From: an uncultured Propionibacteriaceae bacterium | Lineage (GTDB): Bacteria; Actinomycetota; Actinomycetes; Propionibacteriales; Propionibacteriaceae | DNA: 64,000 nt | Direction: 5' to 3' | Assembly (NCBI GenBank): GCA_936924635.1 | Contig: CAKZHP010000133.1 | Location: 1-64,000, forward strand | Part shown: in pieces, positions 40,508 to 48,652 of the stretch | Position numbering within the stretch: the first letter of the stretch is position 1 | How the letters are laid out: each line of letters opens with the position of its first letter | Made by a program: the position numbers and the translations under genes | The notes under the pieces: generated by a model | Database searches by the model: none | Told to the model about the DNA's origin: nothing | What the model saw: only the letters and a program-made list of their open reading frames with translations

Positions 40508-41617
40508 TCAGACCGTGCGCCGGATGCCTGGCGGGATGGCGGCCGGGTCCCACCCGAGCAGCTCGGTGGCGGTCGCGAAGGCGTACCGGTCGGTCATGCC
40601 GCCCACGTACGTGACGACGGCTCGCGTCAGCTCGCCCCCGGCTGTGGCCACCTCCGCGGGGAGCCGCTCGGGGTGCTCCAGGAAGAAGTCGACCAGCGAG
40701 CGCAGCACGTCGATCACCGCGCGGGCCTGGGCGCGCGACTCCGGCCGGGTGTAGATGCGCTCGTAGTTGAACCGCCGCAGCCCGGCGAGCGCCTCGGCGG
40801 TGACCGGGTCCATGCCGACCCGCCCGGTCTCGACCGACGCCATCAGGACCGCGTGGATGAACGTACGCAGCTGCTCCCCTCGCGTACGCCCGCAGACCTC
40901 CGCGACCTCGGCGGGCAGGTCGGCGGGCGTCACGATGCCGGCGTGGACGGCGTCCTCGAAGTCGTGCGCGCAGTAGCCGATGCGGTCTGCCCAGGAGACG
41001 ATCTCCCCCTCCACGGTCGCCGGGGCGGGCCGGGACCAGGAATGGTTGCGGATGCCGTCGAGGGTCTCTTGGCAGAGGTTGAGCGGGGCCAGCACCACGT
41101 CGGCCCCCCAGGGCCCGTGGTCGTAGCCGTCCGGCAGGTACGGGTCGAACGCGTCCTCGCTGGCATGACCTCCGGGGCCATGACCGCAGTCGTGACCAAG
41201 GGCGATGGCGTCGGCGAGGGCGACGTTGACGCCCAGACCCCGCGCGATCGAGGTGGCGACCTGGGCGACCTCGAGGGCGTGGCTGAGCCGGGTGCGCTGG
41301 TGGTCGGAGGGGTAGACCACCACCTGCGTCTTGCCCGCCAGTCGCCGGAACGCCGTGGAGTGCACGATGCGGTCACGGTCACGCTCGAAGCAGGTCCGCT
41401 CGCTGCTGGGTGCCTCCGGCCGGGCGCGGTTGCCGGCCCCGCGGGCCCGGGTGGCCCCAGGAGCCAGCAGCCGGTCCTCGAGCTCCTCCCGCTCCTCACG
41501 CAGCACCAGGTGGGCGGTGCCCAGCGACGGCCCGGCCTCGGCATGGGCGCGTACGAGGTCGCCGGCGGCGTGCCCCCGCATCGTGCCTGCCCAGATCCGC
41601 GCCCGGTCGCTCGTCAT
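40508..41617 (-). CDS. Deoxyguanosinetriphosphate triphosphohydrolase-like protein
   Basis: These HD-domain dNTP triphosphohydrolases cut dGTP to deoxyguanosine and triphosphate. The 369-residue product shows CFERDRDRIVHSTAFRRLAGKTQVV, then TRLSHALEVAQVATSIARGLG (H of the HD site), ALGHDCGHGPGGHASEDAF (HD near residue 140), NHSWSR and IVSWADRIGYCAHDFEDAV (final Asp). The N-terminal 50 residues are more variable. Length is usual for the actinobacterial Dgt-like group. ATG at 41617 follows CACAGT by 6 nt, a weak leaderless signal. In many Actinobacteria it neighbours dnaG; here dnaG is 9 kb away. Confidence 0.9.
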   Translation of the reverse strand: MTSDRARIWAGTMRGHAAGDLVRAHAEAGPSLGTAHLVLREEREELEDRLLAPGATRARGAGNRARPEAPSSERTCFERDRDRIVHSTAFRRLAGKTQVVVYPSDHQRTRLSHALEVAQVATSIARGLGVNVALADAIALGHDCGHGPGGHASEDAFDPYLPDGYDHGPWGADVVLAPLNLCQETLDGIRNHSWSRPAPATVEGEIVSWADRIGYCAHDFEDAVHAGIVTPADLPAEVAEVCGRTRGEQLRTFIHAVLMASVETGRVGMDPVTAEALAGLRRFNYERIYTRPESRAQARAVIDVLRSLVDFFLEHPERLPAEVATAGGELTRAVVTYVGGMTDRYAFATATELLGWDPAAIPPGIRRTV

Positions 41618-41699
41618 GGAGTCACTGTGTCAGAACGAGGTGGGGTGGGTACGCACGCGCCGGGCAGCCGGCGTCCGGGCCGTGGCCAGACGGTGATCC

Positions 41700-42581
41700 T
41701 CAGACGTCCCGCTCGGTCGGCACAGGCCCACCGGGCGCGCTGGGGGGCATGGGGCCGGCTGCGGCGGGCGCCGGGACCGCCGGCGGCTCGAGTCGCGGCG
41801 CGAACCGGTGGCGCGAGCGCCACGCGATGGTGGCCAGAGCGGCAGCAAGCACGAGCAGGAGTGCTTCCACCAGGTACAGCGACATGCGCGGTGCCAGCAG
41901 GACCGCGACCAGGTTGAACGAGCCGTGCACCAGCACCGCCACCGCCCAGGCGAGCAGGCGCCTGCCGGCATGAACGCCCCAGAGCACGAGCAGGCTGCAG
42001 CAGACGTGGAGCACCACCGCGGCAACGCGTTCCACCCCGCCCAGCAAGAACGTGGCGGGTGGGGTGGTCGTGAGCGCCTTGAACATCTGCTGGGCCACCT
42101 CCGGGGGCATGCTCGCCGCGACGGAGGACCACTGGCCGGAGTTGATGACCACCGCCAGCCCGATGTTCGACACCGTGGACAGCCCGACCAGCAGCACCGC
42201 CTCAAGACCCCCGTGGCCCAGCCCGAACGCCACGCCGTCGACGAACCGGTGGAAGCCCTTCAGCAGCAGGATCATCACCACCAGCCGCCCCGTCTCCTCG
42301 AAGAGCCCGGCCGTGTAGCTCGCCACGGGAGCGCTGAGCAGGAAGCCGCTGATCGGCTCCGGCAGGCGCGGCACGACCGCGGCCATCAACGGCAGGCGGG
42401 TCAGCACCTGGGAGACGAAGAAGGCCAACGCGCCGCACAGGAACGGGCGCCACAGGTGCAGATGAGCACGGGTGCCGTCCGAGGCCTTGCGCGTGGCCAG
42501 GACGATCATCCCGGCGGCTGGGACCGCCACGCACACCAGCGCGGCGACCGCCATGAACACCATCGACCACACGGACACCAC
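41700..42581 (-). CDS. YhfC-family integral membrane protein
   Basis: The 293-residue protein has seven or eight helices and YhfC (DUF2324) motifs: LFEETGRLVVMILLLKGF, VDGVAFGLGHGGLEAVLLVGLSTV and LVHGSFNLVAVLL. The conserved EE, H-G-G-x-E and H residues resemble the metal site of CPBP/Abi intramembrane proteases, so it may be a membrane protease (family inference). The C-terminal 45 residues are Pro/Ala-rich and cytoplasmic. GTG at 42581 has AGAGGAG 7 nt upstream. Confidence 0.8.
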   Translation of the reverse strand: MVSVWSMVFMAVAALVCVAVPAAGMIVLATRKASDGTRAHLHLWRPFLCGALAFFVSQVLTRLPLMAAVVPRLPEPISGFLLSAPVASYTAGLFEETGRLVVMILLLKGFHRFVDGVAFGLGHGGLEAVLLVGLSTVSNIGLAVVINSGQWSSVAASMPPEVAQQMFKALTTTPPATFLLGGVERVAAVVLHVCCSLLVLWGVHAGRRLLAWAVAVLVHGSFNLVAVLLAPRMSLYLVEALLLVLAAALATIAWRSRHRFAPRLEPPAVPAPAAAGPMPPSAPGGPVPTERDV

Positions 42582-42650
42582 GAGCGGGCTCCTCTCGTCA
42601 GAACCTCCGGGCAGTCTGTCACGCCCGACCCGCCGCGGTGCGTGCGTCTA

Positions 42651-42681
42651 CGGCAGTGCTCGACCAGGTCGAGCACTGCCG
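42651..42681. repeat. 31-bp perfect palindrome upstream of the YhfC-like gene
   Basis: The arms CGGCAGTGCTCGACC and its complement flank a single central A. It lies between the DUF2207 pseudogene copy and the YhfC-like gene, both on the minus strand. It could be a terminator or an operator for the downstream gene. Confidence 0.55.
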
Positions 42682-42714
42682 CAGGGACACACACGCCGTG
42701 AGTCATGGTCCCGG

Positions 42715-42851
42715 GGTCGACCTGCGTGTCGACCCACACCAAGTCGAACCCTCCGTCGTACCCCGCGCCGCGACCAGCACGTGGTTGGACCCGCGCGACC
42801 TGACGACGATGCCGGCGACGAGCACAGCCAGCCCGAGCCCGGGAGCAGTGG
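42715..42851 (-). pseudogene. Collapsed remnant of a DUF2207-like paralogue
   Basis: Reading the minus strand, GLGLAVLVAGIVVRSRG matches residues about 9-25 of the adjacent gene (VGLAVLVVGIVIRSRRS). Then NHVLVAARG and the next bases match the segment FGDVLVAARDAGYTGGFELSWLDTY some 290 residues later. Base similarity is high in both blocks, and everything between them is missing. It is therefore a tandem copy that lost its middle by deletion. No functional product is expected. Confidence 0.65.
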
Positions 42852-42907
42852 GATGAGCACGTGGCAGGCCCACCCGGCAGGGGGCCGCGGGCGGGCGGCG
42901 CCGGGGT

Positions 42908-44086
42908 TCAGTCCCCGAAGTCCCCGAAGTCCCCGAGGTCACTGAGGTCGAAGCCGCCGCCCGAGCCGGTGCCGCCCAGGTCGCCGATGTCGAAGCCGTC
43001 GCCGACACCGAGGGCTCCGTCACCGGACCACAGCCCGTCGGCGATGTCGGTGATGCCACCGATGTCGCCCAGGGTGTCGAGGAGCACGAGGTCGGAGAGC
43101 GCGTCCACCATCAGGTACGTGTCGAGCCACGACAGCTCGAACCCGCCGGTGTACCCCGCGTCGCGCGCCGCGACCAGCACATCACCGAACACCTTGGCCC
43201 ACTGCTGGGCGACACCGAGCACGATCGCGTACGGGAGGTAACGGCTGAAGATGCCGGCAGCCTCCTCGAACGAGAACTGAGCGGCCTCCGCGGTCTCCAG
43301 GTAGCGCTTGAAACCCAGCGACTGGATCCGCAGCGCCGTGCCGGTCGCCGTGCGTGCGGCGGTGGCGCGGCGAGGCGCCTGCGCCAGCCAGACGCCGACG
43401 AGCAGCAGCGGCACCCCAAGGACCAGCGCAGGCAGGCCCGCGAGCACCGCCAGCCCGCTCAGGACGACCATCGCGCCCAGCACGACGGGGAAGGGGCGGA
43501 ACCGGTCGGAGGCGTCCCCGTTCGCGTACCAGCCGAGGGTCGTCATGCCCTGCAGCAGGTCGCCGCGCAGCGCCTTGAACCCGTTCGCCCTGACGATCTC
43601 ACTCAGCCTGACCGGTGAGCCCTTGCGGAAGAGCACGCTGAGCAGATCCGCCTCGAAGGTCATCAGCTGGTCCCGCGGTCTCGTCACCGACTGGGTGAGC
43701 AGCCAGTCGCGGTCGCGCGTGCGGCCGCCCTTCTGCTCGGAGGCCCGCACCACGGTGCCGTCGGCGTCGACCACCTGGATCGTGAGCCAGCCACGGACCG
43801 CGAGGTCGACGACCGTCGCCACCACGTCATGGTTGTCGGCCCGGCCGTCCACGAGCGTCCCCATGAGCGCGGGGATCACGTCCCGCGGGGGGCTGAAGGC
43901 GACGGCCACCTCCCCGGCGTACTCCTGCACGGGCAGCCGCTCCACGGGCGCTCCCCCGGGCGGGATCACCCCGGGGGTGACGCCGGAGAAGATCTCGTCG
44001 TTCGTCGCACGTGACCGTCGCGACCGGATCACGATGCCGACGACCAGCACGGCCAGGCCGACAGCCAGGGAGAGCACGGTGAGCAT
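42908..44086 (-). CDS. DUF2207-like membrane protein
   Basis: The 392-residue protein matches the C-terminal half of DUF2207/YciQ-type proteins. An N-terminal helix (LSLAVGLAVLVVGIVIRS) is followed by PVQEYAGEVAVAFSPPRDVIPALMGTLVDGRADNHDVVATVVDLAVRGWLTIQ. A two-helix hairpin is next (VVLGAMVVLSGLAVLAGLPALVLGVPLLLVGVWL), then FKRYLETAEAAQFSFEEAAGIFSRYLPYAIVLGVAQQWAKVF. The usual extracellular N-terminal domain of DUF2207 is absent. The tail is acidic and glycine-rich with LGDFGDFGD repeats. Function unknown. A broken copy lies directly downstream. Confidence 0.8.
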   Translation of the reverse strand: MLTVLSLAVGLAVLVVGIVIRSRRSRATNDEIFSGVTPGVIPPGGAPVERLPVQEYAGEVAVAFSPPRDVIPALMGTLVDGRADNHDVVATVVDLAVRGWLTIQVVDADGTVVRASEQKGGRTRDRDWLLTQSVTRPRDQLMTFEADLLSVLFRKGSPVRLSEIVRANGFKALRGDLLQGMTTLGWYANGDASDRFRPFPVVLGAMVVLSGLAVLAGLPALVLGVPLLLVGVWLAQAPRRATAARTATGTALRIQSLGFKRYLETAEAAQFSFEEAAGIFSRYLPYAIVLGVAQQWAKVFGDVLVAARDAGYTGGFELSWLDTYLMVDALSDLVLLDTLGDIGGITDIADGLWSGDGALGVGDGFDIGDLGGTGSGGGFDLSDLGDFGDFGD

Positions 44087-44122
44087 GGAGCCAGTGAAGC
44101 ACCCGGCCGGGGCGCGCTGCTC

Positions 44123-45313
44123 TCAGCCGCCCGAGACGTCGGACTCGGCGGCGGCCAGGTCGGCGTCGTCGTCGAGGCACTGGGAGTCGAGCCAGCCATA
44201 CGGCACAGTGACGCGGCCCCGCGGCAGGCCCTGCCGACCCCGGGGGGAGCCGAGCTCACCGCGCGGGAAGGGGGCGTCGTGGTCGAGCGTGGCCAGCAGG
44301 TCGTCGAGCTCGGCGAACGACGAGATCATGCCCAGGCCGCGGCGGGTCTCGCCGCCCACCGGGAATCCCTTGAAGTACCAGGTCATGTGCTTGCGCAGGT
44401 CCGTGAGACCGTGCCGCTCGCCCTGGGAGCGCGCGAGCAGCTCACCGTGCCGGCGCACCATGGCGGCCACCTCGCCGAGGGTGGGCAGGGTGGTCTCCGT
44501 CTGGCCGCTGAACGCGGCGGCGAGGTCACGGAACAGCCAGGGGCGCCCGAGGCAGCCTCGCCCCACGACGACGCCGGCGCAACCGGTCTCGCGGACCATC
44601 CGCAGCGCATCACCCGCCTCCCAGATGTCGCCGTTGCCCAGGACCGGGATGGACACGTGCTCCACCAGGGCGGCGATCGCGGCCCAGTCGGCCTCGCCGC
44701 CGTACGCCTGCGCCACGGTGCGGCCGTGGAGGGCGATCGAGGCGACGCCGCAGTCCTCCGCGATCCGCCCGGCGTCCAGGTAGGTGAGGTGGTCGTCGTC
44801 GATGCCCTTGCGGGTCTTCATGGTGACCGGCACGCCGTACGGCTCGGCCGCGCGAACCGCGGCCTGCAGGATCGCGGCCAGCCGGTCGCGCTTCCAGGGC
44901 AGCACTCCCCCGCCGCCGCGGCGGGTGACCTTGGGCACCGGGCACCCGAAGTTCAGGTCGACGTGGTGCACCCCGAGCTCGCCGCACAGGATGCGCACGG
45001 CGCCGGCGATGACGTCGGGGTCGACCCCGTACAGCTGCACCGACCTCACCGGGTCGTCCTCGTCGAACGCCAGCATGTCGAACGTCTTCGGGATGCGCTC
45101 CACGATGCCGCGGGAGGTGATCATCTCGCAGACGAACAGTCCCGCCGGCTGCGTGCCAGGGGCGCCGAGCTCGGCCTGCTCGCGGCACAGCCGCCGGTAC
45201 GCGGGGTTGGTGATCCCGGCCATCGGGGCCAGCACGACGGGCACCGAGGGCGTGATCGTGCCCGGGCCCGCGGGGGCCCGCAGCGTGAGCGTCGACACCT
45301 GCGTGACGGTCAT
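44123..45313 (-). CDS. dusB: tRNA-dihydrouridine synthase (DusB-like)
   Basis: Dus enzymes reduce uridines in tRNA D loops using FMN. The 396-residue protein shows VVLAPMAGITNPAYRRLCRE, RSVQLYGVDPDVIAGA, VDLNFGCPVPKVTRRGGGG (catalytic Cys near 121 and the Lys-containing loop), KTRKGIDDDH, ALHGRTVAQAYGG, VLGNGDIWEAGDALRMV and GRGCLGRPWLF. The C-terminal extension of about 50 residues (FPRGELGSPRGRQGLPRGRVTVPYGWL) is typical of actinobacterial forms. ATG at 45313 has GAGGAGG upstream. Confidence 0.92.
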   Translation of the reverse strand: MTVTQVSTLTLRAPAGPGTITPSVPVVLAPMAGITNPAYRRLCREQAELGAPGTQPAGLFVCEMITSRGIVERIPKTFDMLAFDEDDPVRSVQLYGVDPDVIAGAVRILCGELGVHHVDLNFGCPVPKVTRRGGGGVLPWKRDRLAAILQAAVRAAEPYGVPVTMKTRKGIDDDHLTYLDAGRIAEDCGVASIALHGRTVAQAYGGEADWAAIAALVEHVSIPVLGNGDIWEAGDALRMVRETGCAGVVVGRGCLGRPWLFRDLAAAFSGQTETTLPTLGEVAAMVRRHGELLARSQGERHGLTDLRKHMTWYFKGFPVGGETRRGLGMISSFAELDDLLATLDHDAPFPRGELGSPRGRQGLPRGRVTVPYGWLDSQCLDDDADLAAAESDVSGG

Positions 45314-45521
45314 CGTTCCTCCTCGATCGCAGTGATCGATGATGCCCTATCGCGCCGTCCGGCCCAGAACCGTACCCGTGACCGGCGCGACCCCTGGGCC
45401 CTGCAACACCGCAGACGCAAGGGTCACGGACCGCGCCAGCTCTCCTGTTCCAGGCCCAGATGCCTGTGATGGCGTGGTCGATGAGCAGCATCCCGCTCGT
45501 GACGACCAGCGCCCGGCCACA

Positions 45522-46424
45522 ATGTCGGCTGTGCACCCGAACCCTGCTCACCCGAACCCTGCCCTGCGCGCCCTGGGGCTCGCCGACGACGACCGCGTGG
45601 TGATCGTCCACGCCGACGACGTGGGCATGTGCCACGCGACGATCCCGGCGGCCGTGGAGCTGCTGCAGACCGGGCTGGTGACGTCGGTGTCGGTGATGGC
45701 GCCCTGCCCGTGGGCCCGCGCGGCGGTCGATGCCCTGGCGGAGGTGCCCGGCGCCGACCTCGGTGTGCACTGGACGGTCACGGCCGAGTGGCCCTCGTAC
45801 CGCTGGCCGTCGCTGACGCGCGCCGCCGAGCTGGACGACGCCGACCGCTTCCTGCCGCGCACCAACGAGGAGGTACGGGCTGCCGCCCCCGCCCCGGTGG
45901 TCGCGGCCGAGCTGGAGCGGCAGCTGGACTCCGTGCTCGCCTGGGAAGCCCCGCTGTCGCACGTCGACTCGCACATGGGCGCGATCGCCACGCCCGCCTA
46001 CCTACCCGCCGCCGTGGAGATCGCGCTCGCCCGCGGCGTGCTGCCGATGTTCCCGCGTTTCGACGCAGACGGGTGGCGCAGCACCGGCCTCGATGGCGAG
46101 GCCGCGGGGCTGGCGGCGGCGTACAGCGCCCACCTCGAGGAGCGAGGCCTGCCGATGGTCGACCACCTGCGCTCGCTGCCGCTCCACGACCCCGACGACC
46201 AGCCCGCGCTGCTGCGGACCATGATCGACGAGCTGCCGCCGGGCATCACCCACTTGTACGCCCATCCGGCGCTCGACACCCCAGAGCTGCGCGCCGCGAC
46301 CACCGACTGGCCGTCGCGGGTGGCGAACCTCGAGGCGCTGAGGGACCCGGGGGTCATCGAGCACGTCCGCCGGAGCGGGGTGCGCCTGGTGGGCTACGAC
46401 GCGCTGCAGGCCTTGCTGCCATGA
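45522..46424 (+). CDS. ChbG/HpnK-family (YdjC-like) carbohydrate deacetylase
   Basis: These metal-dependent enzymes remove acetyl groups from chito-oligosaccharides or related glycans. The 300-residue protein has VIVHADDVGMCHATIPAAVELLQTGLVTSVSVM (Asp-Asp metal motif near 30), DLGVHWTVTAEWP, LSHVDSHMGAI (HVDxH, about 145) and PPGITHLYAHPALDTPEL. I used ATG at 45522; GTG at 45531 (7 nt after CACAAT) is an alternative. It overlaps the GPH symporter gene by ATGA, so uptake and deacetylation of a glycan are coupled (inference). Confidence 0.87.
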   Translation: MSAVHPNPAHPNPALRALGLADDDRVVIVHADDVGMCHATIPAAVELLQTGLVTSVSVMAPCPWARAAVDALAEVPGADLGVHWTVTAEWPSYRWPSLTRAAELDDADRFLPRTNEEVRAAAPAPVVAAELERQLDSVLAWEAPLSHVDSHMGAIATPAYLPAAVEIALARGVLPMFPRFDADGWRSTGLDGEAAGLAAAYSAHLEERGLPMVDHLRSLPLHDPDDQPALLRTMIDELPPGITHLYAHPALDTPELRAATTDWPSRVANLEALRDPGVIEHVRRSGVRLVGYDALQALLP

Positions 46425-47788
46425 GCGCGGTCACCACCTCGGCCGCGTCGTGGCGGTACGCCGCCATGAACCTCGCCATGACGATCTCGGCTCAGCTGCC
46501 GGCGTTCTTCACGCTGTACTACGTCGACCGGCTCAAGGTGTCACCCCAGCTGTGGGCGGTGGTGCTCGGGTCGCTCGCCGTGTACAACGCGGTCGACAAC
46601 CCGCTGATCGGTCACCTCTCGGACCGTACACGCACCCGCTGGGGCCGCCGCGTCGTCTACCTGCTGTTCTGCTCCGCCCCGTCGCTGCTGGCCCTGATCG
46701 GCCTGTTCGCCTCCCCGTTCGACGCGCTCACCCACGAGGTCGGTGTGGTGGTCTGGTTCGTCGTCTGGTGGCTGGTGTGGGAGACGGCGGGCACGGCGAT
46801 GGGCGGTGCGTACCTCTCCCTGCTGCCCGAGATGTTCACCTCCTTCGCCGAACGGGCCAGGGTCGCCGTGCGGATGAACGTGTTCCAGGTCGTCGGGCTG
46901 CTCATCGGTCTCGCCGCGCCCCCCGCTCTGGCGCAGGCCCTCGGCTGGCCCGCGGCGGTCGCCATCCTGGTGGCGGTGGCGCTGGTCGCCATCTACCAGG
47001 GCGTGCCGGTGCTGCGGGAGAACGTGCCGAGCACCGCCGCGCTGCCCTCGCTGTGGTCGTCGATGCGCAGCACCTTCGCCAACCGCGGCTTCATCACGAT
47101 CGTGGCGGCGCAGACCATGCGGTTCGTCGCCACCGGGGCGCTGACCACCGGCATGGGTCTGTACGTGAAGTACAGCCTCGGCGGCGACGACACCCTGACC
47201 TCGCTGCTGCTGGCGCTGGCGTTCGTCGTCGCGGGCGCGTTCCTGTGGCCGTGGCGCCGGCTGGTCGCCGACCGGGTCGGGGCGCGCGGCACGCTGATCC
47301 TGGCGTACGCGGTGGTGGCGCTCGGGGCCGCGCTGCTGGCCGTGGTGCCGTCGATGACCGCCGTGTACGCCGTCACCTGCCTGGTCGGCGTCGGCCTCTC
47401 GGGGCTGATCCTGATGGGCGACGTGGTGATGGCCGACGTCATCGACGCCGACGAGCTGGCCACCGGGGAGCGGCGGGCAGGCGCGTTCTTCGGCATCGCC
47501 GGGCTGCTCACCACGCTCAGCGGCACCATCGTGGCGGCGGCGTTCGGGTGGGTGGCGACCGCGTACGGCTACGACCCCAAGCTGCCCGCCCAGGCCGCGA
47601 GCGCGGGTCAGGGCTTCCGGGTGTTCATGGCCGGCGTGCCCGCGGTGGCGTCGGTGATCGGCATCGCGCTGCTGCTCAGCTTCCCCCTCCACGGCAGCCG
47701 TCTGCGCGACATCCGGGAGCGGCTGGCGGCGCAGCGTGCCGCGGCGGAGCCCCCGGCAGACGCGGGGTCGCCGGGAGACGCCGAGTAG
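46421..47788 (+). CDS. MFS transporter, glycoside-pentoside-hexuronide (GPH) type
   Basis: The 455-residue protein has about twelve membrane helices and GPH features: DNPLIGHLSDRTRTRWGRRVVYLLF (the loop 2-3 motif), MGGAYLSLLPEMFTSFAERARVAVRMNVFQ and MADVIDADELATGERRAGAFFGIAGLLTTLSG. GPH carriers take up sugars or oligosaccharides with H+ or Na+. ATG at 46421 overlaps the deacetylase stop (ATGA). The pair makes a small two-gene carbohydrate operon followed by a strong hairpin. Confidence 0.9.
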   Translation: MSAVTTSAASWRYAAMNLAMTISAQLPAFFTLYYVDRLKVSPQLWAVVLGSLAVYNAVDNPLIGHLSDRTRTRWGRRVVYLLFCSAPSLLALIGLFASPFDALTHEVGVVVWFVVWWLVWETAGTAMGGAYLSLLPEMFTSFAERARVAVRMNVFQVVGLLIGLAAPPALAQALGWPAAVAILVAVALVAIYQGVPVLRENVPSTAALPSLWSSMRSTFANRGFITIVAAQTMRFVATGALTTGMGLYVKYSLGGDDTLTSLLLALAFVVAGAFLWPWRRLVADRVGARGTLILAYAVVALGAALLAVVPSMTAVYAVTCLVGVGLSGLILMGDVVMADVIDADELATGERRAGAFFGIAGLLTTLSGTIVAAAFGWVATAYGYDPKLPAQAASAGQGFRVFMAGVPAVASVIGIALLLSFPLHGSRLRDIRERLAAQRAAAEPPADAGSPGDAE

Positions 47789-47810
47789 GTCGCGTCCTCC
47801 TCAGAAGACG

Positions 47811-47840
47811 GCAGCCGCCCCGAACGTGCCGGGCGGCTGC
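47811..47840. terminator. Bidirectional terminator hairpin
   Basis: GCAGCCGCCC and GGGCGGCTGC form a perfect 10-bp stem around a 10-nt loop between the convergent GPH symporter and the Pro-rich membrane protein gene. Confidence 0.7.
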
Positions 47841-47862
47841 GGACCTGAGCGACCGTGCGAGA

Positions 47863-48576
47863 TCAGGGGGTGCCGAAGCAGTACGTGCGGCCCGGCTTCG
47901 GGAACTCGTACTTGTCCTCGTCGTCGGCGCAGGTGACCCCGCTGCCCGTCTCCTCGCGCTTGGTGATCTTGATGACCGCCTTCGGGTCGGAGCAGGCCAC
48001 GTCGAACATGAACTCCTTGTCGTCGAGGTAGACGCACTGCCCGACGGCCAGGTTCTCGACCAGGCACACGGTGGTCTTCGTCGACGACTTCTTGGAGGTG
48101 GTCTCCTCCACGTACATGTAGTCGTCCGGGCACGCCGCGGTACCCGTCAGCTTGTCGGCCACCACGTAGCTCACGGGGCCACCCGACTTCGTGGTGCACT
48201 CGCCCTTCGTGTACTCGACGTCCTGCTTGTTGGTGCTGCCCGCGGGCGACGACAGCGTGACGCAGTCACCGACCCTGAGCGACGAGCTCGACGGGCCGTC
48301 GATGCCCGAGGAGATGAGCCGCACCGCGACGATGACGGCGATGACGACCACCGCGCCGATGATCCGGGACGCCCAGCCCTGCGACTTCACGCGGTCCGCG
48401 CTGGTCGGGGCAAAGTACTGCTGCTGGGGCGCCTGAGGGTAGCCCTGCGGACCCGGGCCGCCGGGCTGCGGGTAGGGCCCCTGCTGCGGGGAGGGCGCGC
48501 CCTGCGGGTGGCCGTTCGGCTGCTGGGGGTAAGACCCGTACGGCTGCTGCGGGCCAGGGTTCTGCGGTGTGCTCAT
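47863..48576 (-). CDS. Pro/Gln-rich single-pass membrane protein with Cys-containing extracellular domain
   Basis: I do not recognise a specific family. The 237-residue product has a 65-residue cytoplasmic head of PQQP/GPYPQPGGPG repeats and one helix (IIGAVVVIAVIVAVRLI). The extracellular domain holds six or more cysteines (VGDCVTL, KGECTTK, TAACPDD, TTVCLVENLAVGQCVYL, DVACSDP, VTCADDE, TYCFG), probably disulfide-bonded. The layout resembles LppU/SCO3897-like actinobacterial proteins. ATG at 48576 has GAAGG upstream. Confidence 0.65.
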   Translation of the reverse strand: MSTPQNPGPQQPYGSYPQQPNGHPQGAPSPQQGPYPQPGGPGPQGYPQAPQQQYFAPTSADRVKSQGWASRIIGAVVVIAVIVAVRLISSGIDGPSSSSLRVGDCVTLSSPAGSTNKQDVEYTKGECTTKSGGPVSYVVADKLTGTAACPDDYMYVEETTSKKSSTKTTVCLVENLAVGQCVYLDDKEFMFDVACSDPKAVIKITKREETGSGVTCADDEDKYEFPKPGRTYCFGTP

Positions 48577-48652
48577 GGTTGAACCTTCAGTGAGTAGCGG
48601 CGGCGGCACTCTAACGGGACGGTCGTACGCCGTCGTACCGGTGGGAGCAGTC

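Noticed and set aside
45534..45561. Tandem CACCCGAACCCTG repeat near the deacetylase start
   Set aside because: Two units only, encoding HPNPAHPNPA; too short to call a regulatory repeat.
46450..48582. A 710-codon plus-strand frame over the GPH symporter region
   Set aside because: It is a +2 frame shadow; the symporter frame has twelve helices and family motifs.
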